The notes beneath the pieces are model-generated. The model did not search any database. It saw only the letters and a list, made by a program, of their open reading frames with translations, and was not told the DNA's origin. Of a DNA stretch of 64,000 bases, positions 15,934-23,462 are shown piece by piece (the first letter of the stretch is position 1; every line of letters starts with the position of its first letter). The translations under genes were made by a program, and so were the position numbers. This stretch comes from an uncultured Clostridiaceae bacterium. Lineage in GTDB: Bacteria > Bacillota > Clostridia > TANB77 > CAG-465. Location of the stretch: the NCBI GenBank assembly GCA_947169155.1, contig CAMVON010000005.1:1-64000 (forward strand). Direction: 5' to 3'.

Positions 15934-17572
15934 AATAACATCTAAAGACCAAAATGGTGATGAAATAATTGAAAAAATAGTTTCCGAATTTGGAGATAAA
16001 TATATTTTGAATACACCAAATATATCTAAAGAAGATTTTAAAAAAGAAATGGAAGGTTTAGTTGAAAATTTAATTAATGCATCTATGGAGAAAGAACAAT
16101 ATGCAGAAAGAAATTTTCGCTATGAAGAAATTCCATTTGACTCTAAAAAGAAAAGTGTTACAAAAGGACAAACATGTTATAGTGTACCAGGTGAAATGAA
16201 TACTACAAAATTTGGAATTAATTATGATTATTTTCTTGCAGTAGGACTTAGTTCTCCTGATCCTGCAGAAAGAATGGCAGGTCTTACAGAATTGGTAGAA
16301 ACTACTTTTCATGAGTTTAGACATTATAAACAATATAGAGCTGTAATACATAAAGAAAATGCAAGTAATTATACATTTGAAGAGTTATATAAATTATCTT
16401 CAGAAATGGCAGCAACTGCAAGTAATTCAGAGCTAACTTATAAGTATGAAAATAATTATAAAAACTGGTTTTTTGAAGCGGATGCAAGACAAGCTGGTAA
16501 AAACGAATCTATTAAAGCTTCTAGAGGTTTATATAATAAAATGTATAAAAAATATCCACAAGAAGTTGAAAAAGACTTACTAAAAAGAACAATGGCAAGA
16601 GAAGTTGATGGTACAGTAATTGGAAAGAAAATGTCTTTTTTTGGAAAATATGGAAATAGAAATGATGTTATATCTTCAGCAGCTAGATATAATATTGCTA
16701 GACATCCTAGCTTAACTCATGGATATGGTATTTTGGGTTATATGTACAATGAAAATGGAACAGTTAAAACAATTGAAGAAATAATTCAAAGATCTAACGA
16801 AGTTCTTGAACATTTTAAAGATGATAAAAATAAGTATGAAGAAGTAAGAGATGTTTTTGATAGGATTAAAGCTGATCGTGTGCTATACTTATACAGTAAA
16901 GATGATATGGTAGAAGTTGCCAAAAGATTAGGACATGAGAAAATGAATAATCTATATTCAGATATAGATAGAATAACCAAAAAAGATTATGAGTCTCAGT
17001 TGAATGAACTTGATGCTTTAGTTGAAGATAGTAAAAAAGTAAATGATGGATGTAAATATGGACCTTCAAGAGAGTATTATAATGAGATAGAAAAACGTAA
17101 AAACGAGTTAACAGAAGGTTTTGCTAGTGAAAATAAGAGACTTATGGAATTAGCTAGCAAAACTAAAAATGTGAAAGAGTATGATAGTAGAGTAGATAAG
17201 AGTAAATCATTAGAAAAAGAACAAGTAACAGAATATAAAGCAACAAAGCTACTTGGAAGTGGTCAAAAATTAATAAATCTAGGATTTAAAATAATGAGAA
17301 AATCTGGTATGGTAAAACAACATACTAGAGAGTATAGTGTTGATATGAACAAGATGATTTCTGAAAAGCTTATAATACCTACTATAGATGATAATGTTGT
17401 TGAACATGAAGATATAGACTTAAATAGTATGCTTGAAAGAGTTAATGAATTGAATAGTAATATTAGACAAAAAGAGAATATGACTATGGTAATGAAAGCT
17501 AGTAAGGATGAAGCTAGAGATATTATTTCAAGTAGAAATAAAAAAATAGAAGATAAACAAATAGGTGAATAA
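15926..17572 (+). CDS. HExxH zinc-metalloprotease-like protein of unknown family
   Basis: A 549-residue soluble protein. His129-Glu130-Phe-Arg-His133 forms an HExxH motif in TTFHEFRHYKQY, and Glu184 in WFFEADARQAG is placed like the third zinc ligand of gluzincin-type peptidases. After this domain come long helical, highly charged regions (residues about 285-420 and 490-549) that may form coiled coils. No signal peptide or membrane helix is seen, so it acts in the cytoplasm. The start at 15926 follows AGAGGTG; an in-frame GTG at 15917 lies in that site. It is the middle gene of a three-gene unit with a small acidic protein and a coiled-coil protein. The substrate is unknown. Confidence 0.68.
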   Translation: MSRITSKDQNGDEIIEKIVSEFGDKYILNTPNISKEDFKKEMEGLVENLINASMEKEQYAERNFRYEEIPFDSKKKSVTKGQTCYSVPGEMNTTKFGINYDYFLAVGLSSPDPAERMAGLTELVETTFHEFRHYKQYRAVIHKENASNYTFEELYKLSSEMAATASNSELTYKYENNYKNWFFEADARQAGKNESIKASRGLYNKMYKKYPQEVEKDLLKRTMAREVDGTVIGKKMSFFGKYGNRNDVISSAARYNIARHPSLTHGYGILGYMYNENGTVKTIEEIIQRSNEVLEHFKDDKNKYEEVRDVFDRIKADRVLYLYSKDDMVEVAKRLGHEKMNNLYSDIDRITKKDYESQLNELDALVEDSKKVNDGCKYGPSREYYNEIEKRKNELTEGFASENKRLMELASKTKNVKEYDSRVDKSKSLEKEQVTEYKATKLLGSGQKLINLGFKIMRKSGMVKQHTREYSVDMNKMISEKLIIPTIDDNVVEHEDIDLNSMLERVNELNSNIRQKENMTMVMKASKDEARDIISSRNKKIEDKQIGE

Positions 17573-17573
17573 T

Positions 17574-17780
17574 ATGAGAGATATCAATAAATTAAAAGAA
17601 GATTTTGAAAACAAGATTATTACTCAAGATGATATGACTAAAGAAGAAGTTTTGGCCTTGAAAAACATTTATGAAAAGCAGATAAAAGAACTTGAAAAAA
17701 AAGATGAATTACTTGGAAAGCAAGTTTTAGCATTAAGACAAGAATTAGATGAGTTATTAGAAAAAGTTAAGGATAATTAG
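17574..17780 (+). CDS. Small coiled-coil protein
   Basis: A 68-residue, almost wholly helical protein. Leucines and isoleucines fall in heptads through KNIYEKQIKELEKKDELLG and QELDELLEKV, consistent with a coiled coil. The start at 17574 follows AGGTGAATA; the frame extends to a GTG at 17565 that is part of the ribosome site. It directly follows the HExxH gene and ends at a terminator. It may be a partner of that protein, which also has long helical regions. Confidence 0.62.
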   Translation: MRDINKLKEDFENKIITQDDMTKEEVLALKNIYEKQIKELEKKDELLGKQVLALRQELDELLEKVKDN

Positions 17781-17788
17781 AAAATTAA

Positions 17789-17816
17789 AAGTGCTGGTAA
17801 TGCCAGTGCTTTTTTC
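17789..17816 (+). terminator. Terminator of the HExxH three-gene unit
   Basis: Stem AAGTGCTGG/CCAGTGCTT with two G-T pairs, loop TAATG, six T. Confidence 0.85.
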
Positions 17817-17858
17817 TTGCTAAATAATTCTATTTATGCTAAAATTTAGTTGGGTTTT

Positions 17859-17893
17859 CTAACGGAAAGATAAAACTTCTGACCGAAAGATAC
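17859..17893 (+). repeat. Two tandem sites upstream of the TM1266-type gene
   Basis: Two imperfect direct repeats with consensus CTRACSGAAAGATAMAA start at 17859 and 17879, exactly 20 bp apart (two helical turns). They lie between the preceding terminator and the ribosome site. They may be a regulator-binding site or an RNA element; no known riboswitch was recognised. Confidence 0.5.
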
Positions 17894-17913
17894 AAAAGAA
17901 GGGAAGATGAAAA

Positions 17914-18159
17914 ATGGATACTAGAGTTGCAGTAATTGGAATCATTGTTGAAAACAAAGAAAGCGTTCCTGCGCTAAATAAATTATTATCTGAATATGGA
18001 GATTATATAATTGGAAGAATGGGTATACCATACAAAGAGAAAAAAGTGAATGTAATTTCAATAGTAATAGATGCTCCTCAAGATATAATAAATACTCTAA
18101 GTGGAAACATAGGAAGACTAGAAGGAATTTCTAGTAAGACTGCATATAGTAACATTTAA
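17914..18159 (+). CDS. TM1266-type iron-only hydrogenase system putative regulator
   Basis: An 81-residue ferredoxin-like-fold protein. It begins MDTRVAVIGIIVEN, with SEYGDYIIGRMGIPY and VNVISIVIDAP following, and ends with GRLEGISSKTAYS. This pattern matches the small TM1266 family (named as a putative regulator of iron-only hydrogenase systems). Its biochemical role is not firmly known. No hydrogenase maturation genes (hydE, hydF, hydG) are beside it in this window. It is followed after 38 bases by a membrane protein that seems to belong to the same unit. Two tandem repeats precede it. Confidence 0.8.
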   Translation: MDTRVAVIGIIVENKESVPALNKLLSEYGDYIIGRMGIPYKEKKVNVISIVIDAPQDIINTLSGNIGRLEGISSKTAYSNI

Positions 18160-18197
18160 ACCCGTTAGGAAATCATAAGTTAAGGGAGGAATTTTTT

Positions 18198-18815
18198 ATG
18201 GAAAAGACAGGAGTTTTATCCAAAACAGCTTATGATTTTTCAAAAAAAGTAGATGTTATTCAAACAATAGTAATAGCTCTACTTGCATTTTTAGTGCCAA
18301 CTTTTTTAGGTAAATTATTATCTGTAATTTTTGGTGCTCAAAGTTTTGTAGCAACTAATTCACAATTAATAGTTGGATCTATTGTAAATTGTGCATTAGT
18401 AGTAAGTGCAATTAATTTAAAAGGATGGAAGAAGATATTATTTGTAGTAACAATGCCATCAATATCTACGATTGCTAGTGGATATATATTTGGACCATTA
18501 TCTATGCCAATGATTTATATGATACCAGCAATATGGGCAGGTAACTTTGCATTAATATTTGCATTTAAATTTTTAATGCTAAATAAAAAACAAAACTACT
18601 TCTTAGCAGGAGTAGTTGGAATAGTAGCAAAAGTTGCTATTATATTTGGATTTTTTAGTATATTAAATGCATTTGGAGTTTTTCCTTCAAAAGCAGTAGC
18701 AACACTTCAAAAATCTATGAGTTTAATACAACTTATTACTGCTACAGTTGGAGTAATACTTGCTTTTGGAATATATAAAGCTGAAGGAGTTAATCAAAAA
18801 GAAATTAAAGAATAA
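18198..18815 (+). CDS. Multi-pass membrane protein next to the TM1266-type gene
   Basis: A 205-residue very hydrophobic protein with about five to six membrane helices, no large soluble domain, and conserved-looking glycines and prolines (YIFGPLSMPMIYMIPAIWAG). Its size and shape resemble the substrate-binding (S) subunits of ECF transporters, but no specific S family is recognised and no ECF ATPase is nearby. AAGGGAGG precedes the ATG. It probably shares a transcript with the TM1266-type gene, so a link to metal or cofactor handling is possible but unproven. Confidence 0.6.
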   Translation: MEKTGVLSKTAYDFSKKVDVIQTIVIALLAFLVPTFLGKLLSVIFGAQSFVATNSQLIVGSIVNCALVVSAINLKGWKKILFVVTMPSISTIASGYIFGPLSMPMIYMIPAIWAGNFALIFAFKFLMLNKKQNYFLAGVVGIVAKVAIIFGFFSILNAFGVFPSKAVATLQKSMSLIQLITATVGVILAFGIYKAEGVNQKEIKE

Positions 18816-18832
18816 ATATATAAAATAAGCAT

Positions 18833-18865
18833 AAAAAAAGTAGTCTTTTTAGACTGCTTTTTTTT
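18833..18865. terminator. Bidirectional terminator between convergent genes
   Basis: Stem A7-GTAGTCT/AGACTGC-T7 with loop TTTT, flanked by A and T runs that allow termination from both sides. Confidence 0.88.
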
Positions 18866-19424
18866 CACCATCAAAACCACTTTTATCTTCGTTTAGAGCT
18901 CTTTGCTTATTTGTATAGTTAACAAGTGGAAGAAGATAATGTTGTTTTACTAACTTTTTTCTTTTTCTTTCACGAGTTTTATCTATTATATCTGAAATAA
19001 GCAAATATACTGTTATAATTGGTAAAGAGACATAACATGTGATACTTAGGAAAAAGTGCATTGCAATTGAACTTAATGTTGGTATCCTATGGGCTCTTAA
19101 ATATCTTGAATGTAATACTATATGAATTATGCAGAATAAAATTGAAAAAGCTAATATAGCAAATAGAGCTACTGTTGATATTTGCAATATTTGGTTATCA
19201 CCATTAATAAATGCTAGAATGTCTATTTTTTCTTTAGCAAATAATGTCGAGTATATAGAAAAAATTGAAAACATTATAGCAAATACCAGTGCTAAGCTTG
19301 CAAAAATACATCTTACACTGTAGCCTCTCAAAAGACTTGTTTTACTTACGTGGTTTCGAATATACATTGGCATTAATAATATTAAGCCAAAATATAGTAT
19401 TAGAATTATCATCACTATCTTCAT
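18849..19424 (-). CDS. Four-helix membrane protein of unknown function
   Basis: A 191-residue protein with hydrophobic helices near 3-20, 36-60, 80-105 and 125-148 and a basic cytoplasmic C-terminus (DKTRERKRKKLVKQHY). No family is recognised. On the minus strand AGGAGGGATATAAT precedes the ATG. It converges on the TM1266 unit at a bidirectional terminator. The next minus-strand genes end at their own terminator 77 bases upstream of this start, so it is probably transcribed separately. Confidence 0.62.
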   Translation of the reverse strand: MKIVMIILILYFGLILLMPMYIRNHVSKTSLLRGYSVRCIFASLALVFAIMFSIFSIYSTLFAKEKIDILAFINGDNQILQISTVALFAILAFSILFCIIHIVLHSRYLRAHRIPTLSSIAMHFFLSITCYVSLPIITVYLLISDIIDKTRERKRKKLVKQHYLLPLVNYTNKQRALNEDKSGFDGEKKAV

Positions 19425-19500
19425 ATTATATCCCTCCTCAGAGGATATTATAATATTATTTTACTAATATGTCAATAAAAATATCACTTTTATTTCACAT

Positions 19501-19531
19501 AAAAAAGAGAGACCACTGTTGTGATCTCTCT
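19501..19531 (-). terminator. Terminator of the small minus-strand gene block
   Basis: On the minus strand: stem AGAGAGATCAC/GTGGTCTCTCT, loop AACA, six T. Confidence 0.88.
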
Positions 19532-19542
19532 AAAGATTTAGA

Positions 19543-19812
19543 TTACTTATTGTAAATATCTTTAAGATATCTTGAAAGATATTGCACTTCAAGTGTATCT
19601 TGACTAGATGCTACAGGTAAGTTATCCTCATTGAAAGTATATGTTCTAACACTAATTTTACCATTTCCATGGCTTTTGATAAAGACGTAGAATTCGTCAT
19701 CGTCATCATCATTTAATGTAGGTGACATATCAATATAGAAGAGGACGTTTGAGTCTGGCACGTCTTTTCTAAATCTTTCAATTTCTTGATGGATTGTACT
19801 ATAGATGTTCAT
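19543..19812 (-). CDS. Small acidic protein of unknown function
   Basis: An 89-residue protein (MNIYSTIHQEIERFRKD) with an aspartate run (NDDDDDEFYVF) followed by strands, suggesting an alpha/beta fold. No family is recognised. The start at 19812 follows AAGGAGGATAAATAAT on the minus strand; upstream in-frame codons to 19878 lie inside the preceding gene. Its ATG is one base past the previous stop, so it is coupled to that gene. It is the last of the block. Confidence 0.6.
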   Translation of the reverse strand: MNIYSTIHQEIERFRKDVPDSNVLFYIDMSPTLNDDDDDEFYVFIKSHGNGKISVRTYTFNEDNLPVASSQDTLEVQYLSRYLKDIYNK

Positions 19813-19813
19813 A

Positions 19814-20173
19814 TTATTTATCCTCCTTATGAAATAGATTTTGTTTTTTGTGATAACCTTCGTGATAATGGTCAACACTTGGAAAATTACGTTTATATTC
19901 GATATCTACGTACTTTTCTAACTCATCTATATTCATTTGTTTTTGAGAACAAATTTGAACTCTACCATATTCATTTACCCAATACTTAGTAACATATATA
20001 GTTTCCCTTCGTAGTGGTTGAATATTGTAACTGACACCAGTACAATCTGTTAGAGTATTTAACTTTTCTTTACACATTTTTTTACGATCTTCAAAAGAGT
20101 GATGTTTGTTTGACTTTTTGCAAGTGCCCACTCTTTTATTGTTATTGCTCGAAGTGTGTGAGGTTTTAAACAT
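19814..20173 (-). CDS. Small basic protein of unknown function
   Basis: A 119-residue protein rich in Lys, His and Cys (SNKHHSFEDRKKMCKEK near residues 21-37), with a middle part of likely strands (RRETIYVTKYWVNEYGRVQI). No zinc-binding spacing or known domain is clear. AAAGGAATT lies before the ATG. It is coupled to the acidic gene downstream. The strong charge contrast between the two products could mean that they bind each other, or that this one binds nucleic acid; both ideas are inference. Confidence 0.55.
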   Translation of the reverse strand: MFKTSHTSSNNNKRVGTCKKSNKHHSFEDRKKMCKEKLNTLTDCTGVSYNIQPLRRETIYVTKYWVNEYGRVQICSQKQMNIDELEKYVDIEYKRNFPSVDHYHEGYHKKQNLFHKEDK

Positions 20174-20243
20174 TTTTAATTCCTTTTAAAGATTAATTGA
20201 TATGTGATTTAAGTTAAATATATATGTAGCTAAATGAAAATTT

Positions 20244-20252
20244 ACCTCCTTA
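20244..20252 (-). other. Orphan ribosome-binding site with no open frame after it
   Basis: On the minus strand an AAGGAGGT sequence stands between the 20278-20598 gene and the 19814-20173 gene, but the following bases reach stop codons without a start codon. It lies inside an AGCTAA/TTAGCT inverted repeat. It may be a relic of a lost small gene. Confidence 0.3.
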
Positions 20253-20277
20253 GCTTATTAAAGTTAATATTAGTCAA

Positions 20278-20598
20278 TTATAGCCATTTTGCAGCTTCTT
20301 TTACGAAATTAATTGCACCTTTATTTTTCCTTATAGATACAAGTTGACTGACATAGTTTCCTTTTGGCTTTTTCCAATTACCTTTTAGTATTTGGTAAAT
20401 ATATGTCCAGTTATCTTTGAAAGTAAACAAGAATTTTTTTGTTTGGCAAATACCATGTATTTTAACGAAAATCTTTGTTTTCTTTGCATTATTTCGTATA
20501 GTAATTTTAGATTTAGTGTTTGTTTCTATTTCATTTTTTACCTCCTGCAAAAGATTTAGCAGCTCTAACGATTGTTCTTTTTTAGATTCTTTTGTCAT
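20278..20598 (-). CDS. Small basic protein of unknown function
   Basis: A 106-residue, strongly basic protein beginning MTKESKKEQSLELLNLLQEV (helical), followed by a strand-rich part (KSKITIRNNAKKTKIFVKIHG). It has no known domain. The start at 20598 follows AGAAAGG on the minus strand; the frame extends six codons further to a TTG inside a GCTCAA/TTGAGC inverted repeat. A promoter at 20651-20679 serves it. The same inverted repeat occurs before the next upstream gene, which suggests common control. Confidence 0.58.
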   Translation of the reverse strand: MTKESKKEQSLELLNLLQEVKNEIETNTKSKITIRNNAKKTKIFVKIHGICQTKKFLFTFKDNWTYIYQILKGNWKKPKGNYVSQLVSIRKNKGAINFVKEAAKWL

Positions 20599-20610
20599 AA
20601 AGACCTTTCT

Positions 20611-20624
20611 GCTCAAGTTTGAGC
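20611..20624 (-). repeat. Inverted repeat GCTCAA-2-TTGAGC in the leader
   Basis: A 14-base palindrome right before the ribosome site of the 20278-20598 gene. A sister copy with a 4-base centre lies at 21086-21101, also directly before a ribosome site. Confidence 0.6.
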
Positions 20625-20650
20625 GCTGTTAAAAATTAATTGACATTATT

Positions 20651-20679
20651 ATTATACCACAGTTGACATAATTTGTAAA
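20651..20679 (-). promoter_or_regulatory. Promoter of the minus-strand gene at 20278-20598
   Basis: On the minus strand: TTTACA, 17 bases, TATAAT with an extended -10 (TGGTATAAT). Confidence 0.72.
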
Positions 20680-20714
20680 GGAAAAGAAGAAAGAGTGGCA
20701 ATTTTGCCACTCTT
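20680..20714. terminator. Terminator after the minus-strand gene at 20726-21076
   Basis: Perfect 10-bp stem AAGAGTGGCA/TGCCACTCTT with a 4-base loop, followed on the minus strand by a T/C-rich tail; the plus strand also has a T run. Confidence 0.75.
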
Positions 20715-20725
20715 GTTTTTTTGCA

Positions 20726-21076
20726 TTAGTTATTCTTTTTATTTATACATTCTTTGAAATCTTTAAATTCTTCTTTGAAAAATTTTGCTACACCTGTAGG
20801 AGAAGTTGTTTTTTCATATATATCTACTACTGTTGGTTTAAATGGATTTGAACCAGAGAAGAGATTATTATATATAACAGCTTTTCCATTTATAATTCGT
20901 ACTATGTAGCGAATTAATACATCATTTTTATTTATAAACTCAGCACATAATGCAAGTCGGATACTATCTATTCTAATAATAAAAAGACGCGGATCTTCAA
21001 AAAGATCAATATCTCTTTTAAGTTTTAGTGTTTTTTCGACCATCTTGCAAAATGCTTTATAGTCTTTTTCTTCCAT
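20726..21076 (-). CDS. Small protein of unknown function, divergent from the Clp-M41 gene
   Basis: A 116-residue protein beginning MEEKDYKAFCKMVEKTLKLK, with a central strand pattern (RLFIIRIDSIRLALCAEFIN, then VLIRYIVRIINGKAVIY) and a helical C-terminus (KFFKEEFKDFKECINKK). The fold may be alpha/beta but no family is recognised. The start at 21076 follows GCGGAGGT on the minus strand. It is divergently transcribed from the Clp-M41 fusion gene with 227 bases between the start codons, so the two may share control. Confidence 0.58.
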   Translation of the reverse strand: MEEKDYKAFCKMVEKTLKLKRDIDLFEDPRLFIIRIDSIRLALCAEFINKNDVLIRYIVRIINGKAVIYNNLFSGSNPFKPTVVDIYEKTTSPTGVAKFFKEEFKDFKECINKKNN

Positions 21077-21085
21077 ATTACCTCC

Positions 21086-21101
21086 GCTCAAATTATTGAG
21101 C
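21086..21101 (-). repeat. Inverted repeat GCTCAA-4-TTGAGC in the leader
   Basis: A 16-base element directly before the ribosome site of the 20726-21076 gene. Same arms as the element at 20611-20624. In the RNA it forms a 6-bp hairpin next to the ribosome site. Confidence 0.6.
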
Positions 21102-21127
21102 ATTATTTAAATTTAATATACATAATA

Positions 21128-21155
21128 ATTATATCATAAATATTAGAAAATGCAA
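21128..21155 (-). promoter_or_regulatory. Promoter of the minus-strand gene at 20726-21076
   Basis: On the minus strand: TTGCAT, 16 bases, TATAAT. Confidence 0.65.
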
Positions 21156-21192
21156 ATTCAATCAAAAATATTATGAAAACTAAACAATATTC

Positions 21193-21221
21193 TTGACACT
21201 GAAAGCATCGCGTTATATAAT
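21193..21221 (+). promoter_or_regulatory. Promoter of the Clp-M41 fusion gene
   Basis: Perfect TTGACA and TATAAT with a 17-base spacer. The leader contains a dyad at 21243-21266. Confidence 0.85.
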
Positions 21222-21242
21222 AACCTCGAGCATCAAAGAGAA

Positions 21243-21266
21243 AATATTGCTAAATTTAGTGATATT
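21243..21266 (+). promoter_or_regulatory. Dyad in the leader of the Clp-M41 gene
   Basis: An inverted repeat centred on the 10-bp palindrome CTAAATTTAG with arms AATATTG and TGATATT (two wobble positions). It lies between the start of transcription and the ribosome site, so it may be an operator or an RNA hairpin. No CtsR or CIRCE heat-shock site is seen. Confidence 0.45.
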
Positions 21267-21303
21267 GTGCCTAGAGTAAATTTACGAAAAGGAGGGAAAA
21301 TTT

Positions 21304-23388
21304 ATGAACGATTATGTGGATTGTAACTTATCTCGAGAAGTACTAGACACTATGCTAATTGCTCAAAAAATTAGCAAGGAATTCCAAGAAAGAGAGATAA
21401 CAGCTTTAGACTTTTTCTTAGCTTCACTTGAGTATTCAGATACAAGTCTATTAGAGCTTATTGTAGAGGCGCAACCAGATATTACTGGCCAAAGAATTGC
21501 AGCAACACCAAATGTTGTAGCAATAATGTCTAATAAGACAATGTATCAAAAATATGTTGGAAAATCATATGAAATGTTTATTGAAGCAAAGAAAAAGAAA
21601 GAGGACAACAAACAGTTCGTTGTGGAAGGAATTTTGAAACAAGATATCCTAACACTTGAAACATATATGCTTGTTATGGATTTAGAGTATGGCTTAAGTC
21701 AAGATCTTGAAAAAGCACTTGCAATGGCTGAAGCTATATGTGAACAAATAGATGTTCCTGCCGTACAACTAGATGATTTGCTTTACTGTATCATTTCTAA
21801 TGAAAATAGTAGAGCTACTAAATATATAGCAGAACAATATAAAGTTAATGTAAAAGAACTAAAAGTTGACCTTGGAAACACACTTGGTATAGAGGGGTTG
21901 GTACTAAATCAGAAAGAACTAGCAAAACAAAATAGTGGCAATAATTATGCTATTGTAAAACAACCATTACAAATACCTGAAAGCATAAAAAATTGTGTCA
22001 CAAATCTTAATAGTAAATTTTCAAAAGGAAAATGCGACATAATGGGTAGAGATGATGAAATATATGAAGTATGGAATATTATCTCTAAAAAGACAAAAAG
22101 AAATGCCATATTAATTGGCGAACCAGGAGTTGGAAAGTCTGCCATAGTTGAAGCAATTACTTATAGCATTCTTAATGGAACTTGTCCAAAGGAATATAAG
22201 AATTATACTGTTATAGAATTAAACTTAAATTCAATGGTTGCTGGAACTCATTATAGAGGAGACTTTGAAGCAAAGGTTCAAGATTTAATAGAATTCATCG
22301 AGAAAAAAGATAATTTAATTGTCTTTGTAGATGAAATTCATCAAATTATAGGTGCAGGTAATGCGGAAGGTAGTGGACCAGATTTAGCAGGTTCTATTAA
22401 ACCTATTCTTGCACGTGATGACGTTGTATTTATTGGTGCAACAACTATGGATGAATACAGGAGAATATTTGATACGGATGGAGCTTTAAGTCGTAGATTT
22501 GAACGTGTTGTTATTGAAGAGCCTAAAGGTAAAAAACTTAGAGACATGATCAAAGGTAGAGTTAAAACTTTATCTGAATTTCATAATGTATCTTGTACTC
22601 AAGAAATGCTTGAAAACGTTATAGTTAGCGCAACTAGCTTTAATGATATTGCAAATCCAGATAGAACTATAGATTTACTAGATAAAAGTATGGCTGTTGC
22701 CAAAATTGATGGAGATAAAGCGTTAAAATTAGACCATATTCAAAAGGTATACAGACGTTACTTTAAACAGTTTGATACTTATACTGTTAAGCAAAAGAAG
22801 ATTACTGCTTATCATGAAGCTGGACATTTTGTTGCATGGCTTTTATCTAAAACAAAGGTCAATGAAAAATGTACTTTAATTTCTATTGTACCTGCTTTTC
22901 ATTGGGCTGGAGTTACTATGTTTGATAGAAGTGACAAGATTGATTCTTCTGGTACAATGCAACTTTTAAGAGATTCAATTAGCATTGGAGTTGCTGGAAG
23001 AATTGCTCAACAATTTGTTGAAAAGGCTATCGATACTGGTGCGTCTTCAGATATTCAAAATCTTGTAGCACAAATTGAGGAGTATTTCTTAAATTGTGGT
23101 ATGGATGAAAAATATAAAAACTATGCATTTAATGATGATAGCAAACTTGTTATAACAGATGATGTAACTATAGATATCAGAAACAGAACTCAAGATTTAA
23201 TTAATGAAGTTTATGCTGAAACAGAAAAATTACTTGAAGAGAATAAAGATGGCCTAGATAGAGTTGCTAAACTTTTATATGAGAAAAAGATAATAACTGC
23301 TTCTCAAGCTAAAAGAGCATTCTATAATAAAGGACATAAGAAAAAGATTACAAAGATAGAACATAAAGAGATGGCTACAAAAGAATAA
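21304..23388 (+). CDS. Clp-type AAA+ ATPase fused to an FtsH-type (M41) metallopeptidase
   Basis: A 694-residue soluble protein. Residues 1 to about 150 resemble a Clp N-domain (repeated helical motifs). An AAA+ module like ClpA/ClpB/ClpC domain 1 follows: Walker A GEPGVGKSA from residue 272, the pore loop region AGTHYRGDFE, Walker B VFVDEIHQI (Asp343, Glu344), and GALSRRFERV with arginine fingers. From about 495 a peptidase M41 domain follows: His504-Glu505-Ala-Gly-His508 (AYHEAGHF) and Asp583 in DTGASSDIQ as the third zinc ligand. FtsH has an FtsH-type AAA module and membrane helices; this protein has a Clp-type module and none. It should be an ATP-driven protease of unfolded or tagged proteins, with a recognition mode that may follow the Clp N-domain. 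Confidence 0.85.
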   Translation: MNDYVDCNLSREVLDTMLIAQKISKEFQEREITALDFFLASLEYSDTSLLELIVEAQPDITGQRIAATPNVVAIMSNKTMYQKYVGKSYEMFIEAKKKKEDNKQFVVEGILKQDILTLETYMLVMDLEYGLSQDLEKALAMAEAICEQIDVPAVQLDDLLYCIISNENSRATKYIAEQYKVNVKELKVDLGNTLGIEGLVLNQKELAKQNSGNNYAIVKQPLQIPESIKNCVTNLNSKFSKGKCDIMGRDDEIYEVWNIISKKTKRNAILIGEPGVGKSAIVEAITYSILNGTCPKEYKNYTVIELNLNSMVAGTHYRGDFEAKVQDLIEFIEKKDNLIVFVDEIHQIIGAGNAEGSGPDLAGSIKPILARDDVVFIGATTMDEYRRIFDTDGALSRRFERVVIEEPKGKKLRDMIKGRVKTLSEFHNVSCTQEMLENVIVSATSFNDIANPDRTIDLLDKSMAVAKIDGDKALKLDHIQKVYRRYFKQFDTYTVKQKKITAYHEAGHFVAWLLSKTKVNEKCTLISIVPAFHWAGVTMFDRSDKIDSSGTMQLLRDSISIGVAGRIAQQFVEKAIDTGASSDIQNLVAQIEEYFLNCGMDEKYKNYAFNDDSKLVITDDVTIDIRNRTQDLINEVYAETEKLLEENKDGLDRVAKLLYEKKIITASQAKRAFYNKGHKKKITKIEHKEMATKE

Positions 23389-23392
23389 TGAG

Positions 23393-23422
23393 AAAACAGG
23401 GGTTAAATACTCCTGTTTTTTC
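23393..23422 (+). terminator. Terminator after the Clp-M41 gene
   Basis: Stem AAAACAGGGGT/ACTCCTGTTTT, loop TAAAT, T run. Confidence 0.88.
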
Positions 23423-23451
23423 TTGTAAATGATTACTTTAAGTGGTATAAT
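23423..23451 (+). promoter_or_regulatory. Promoter of tRNA-Gln(CUG)
   Basis: TTGTAA, 17 bases, TATAAT with an extended -10, 11 bases before the tRNA. Confidence 0.78.
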
Positions 23452-23462
23452 AATCTTTGTGA

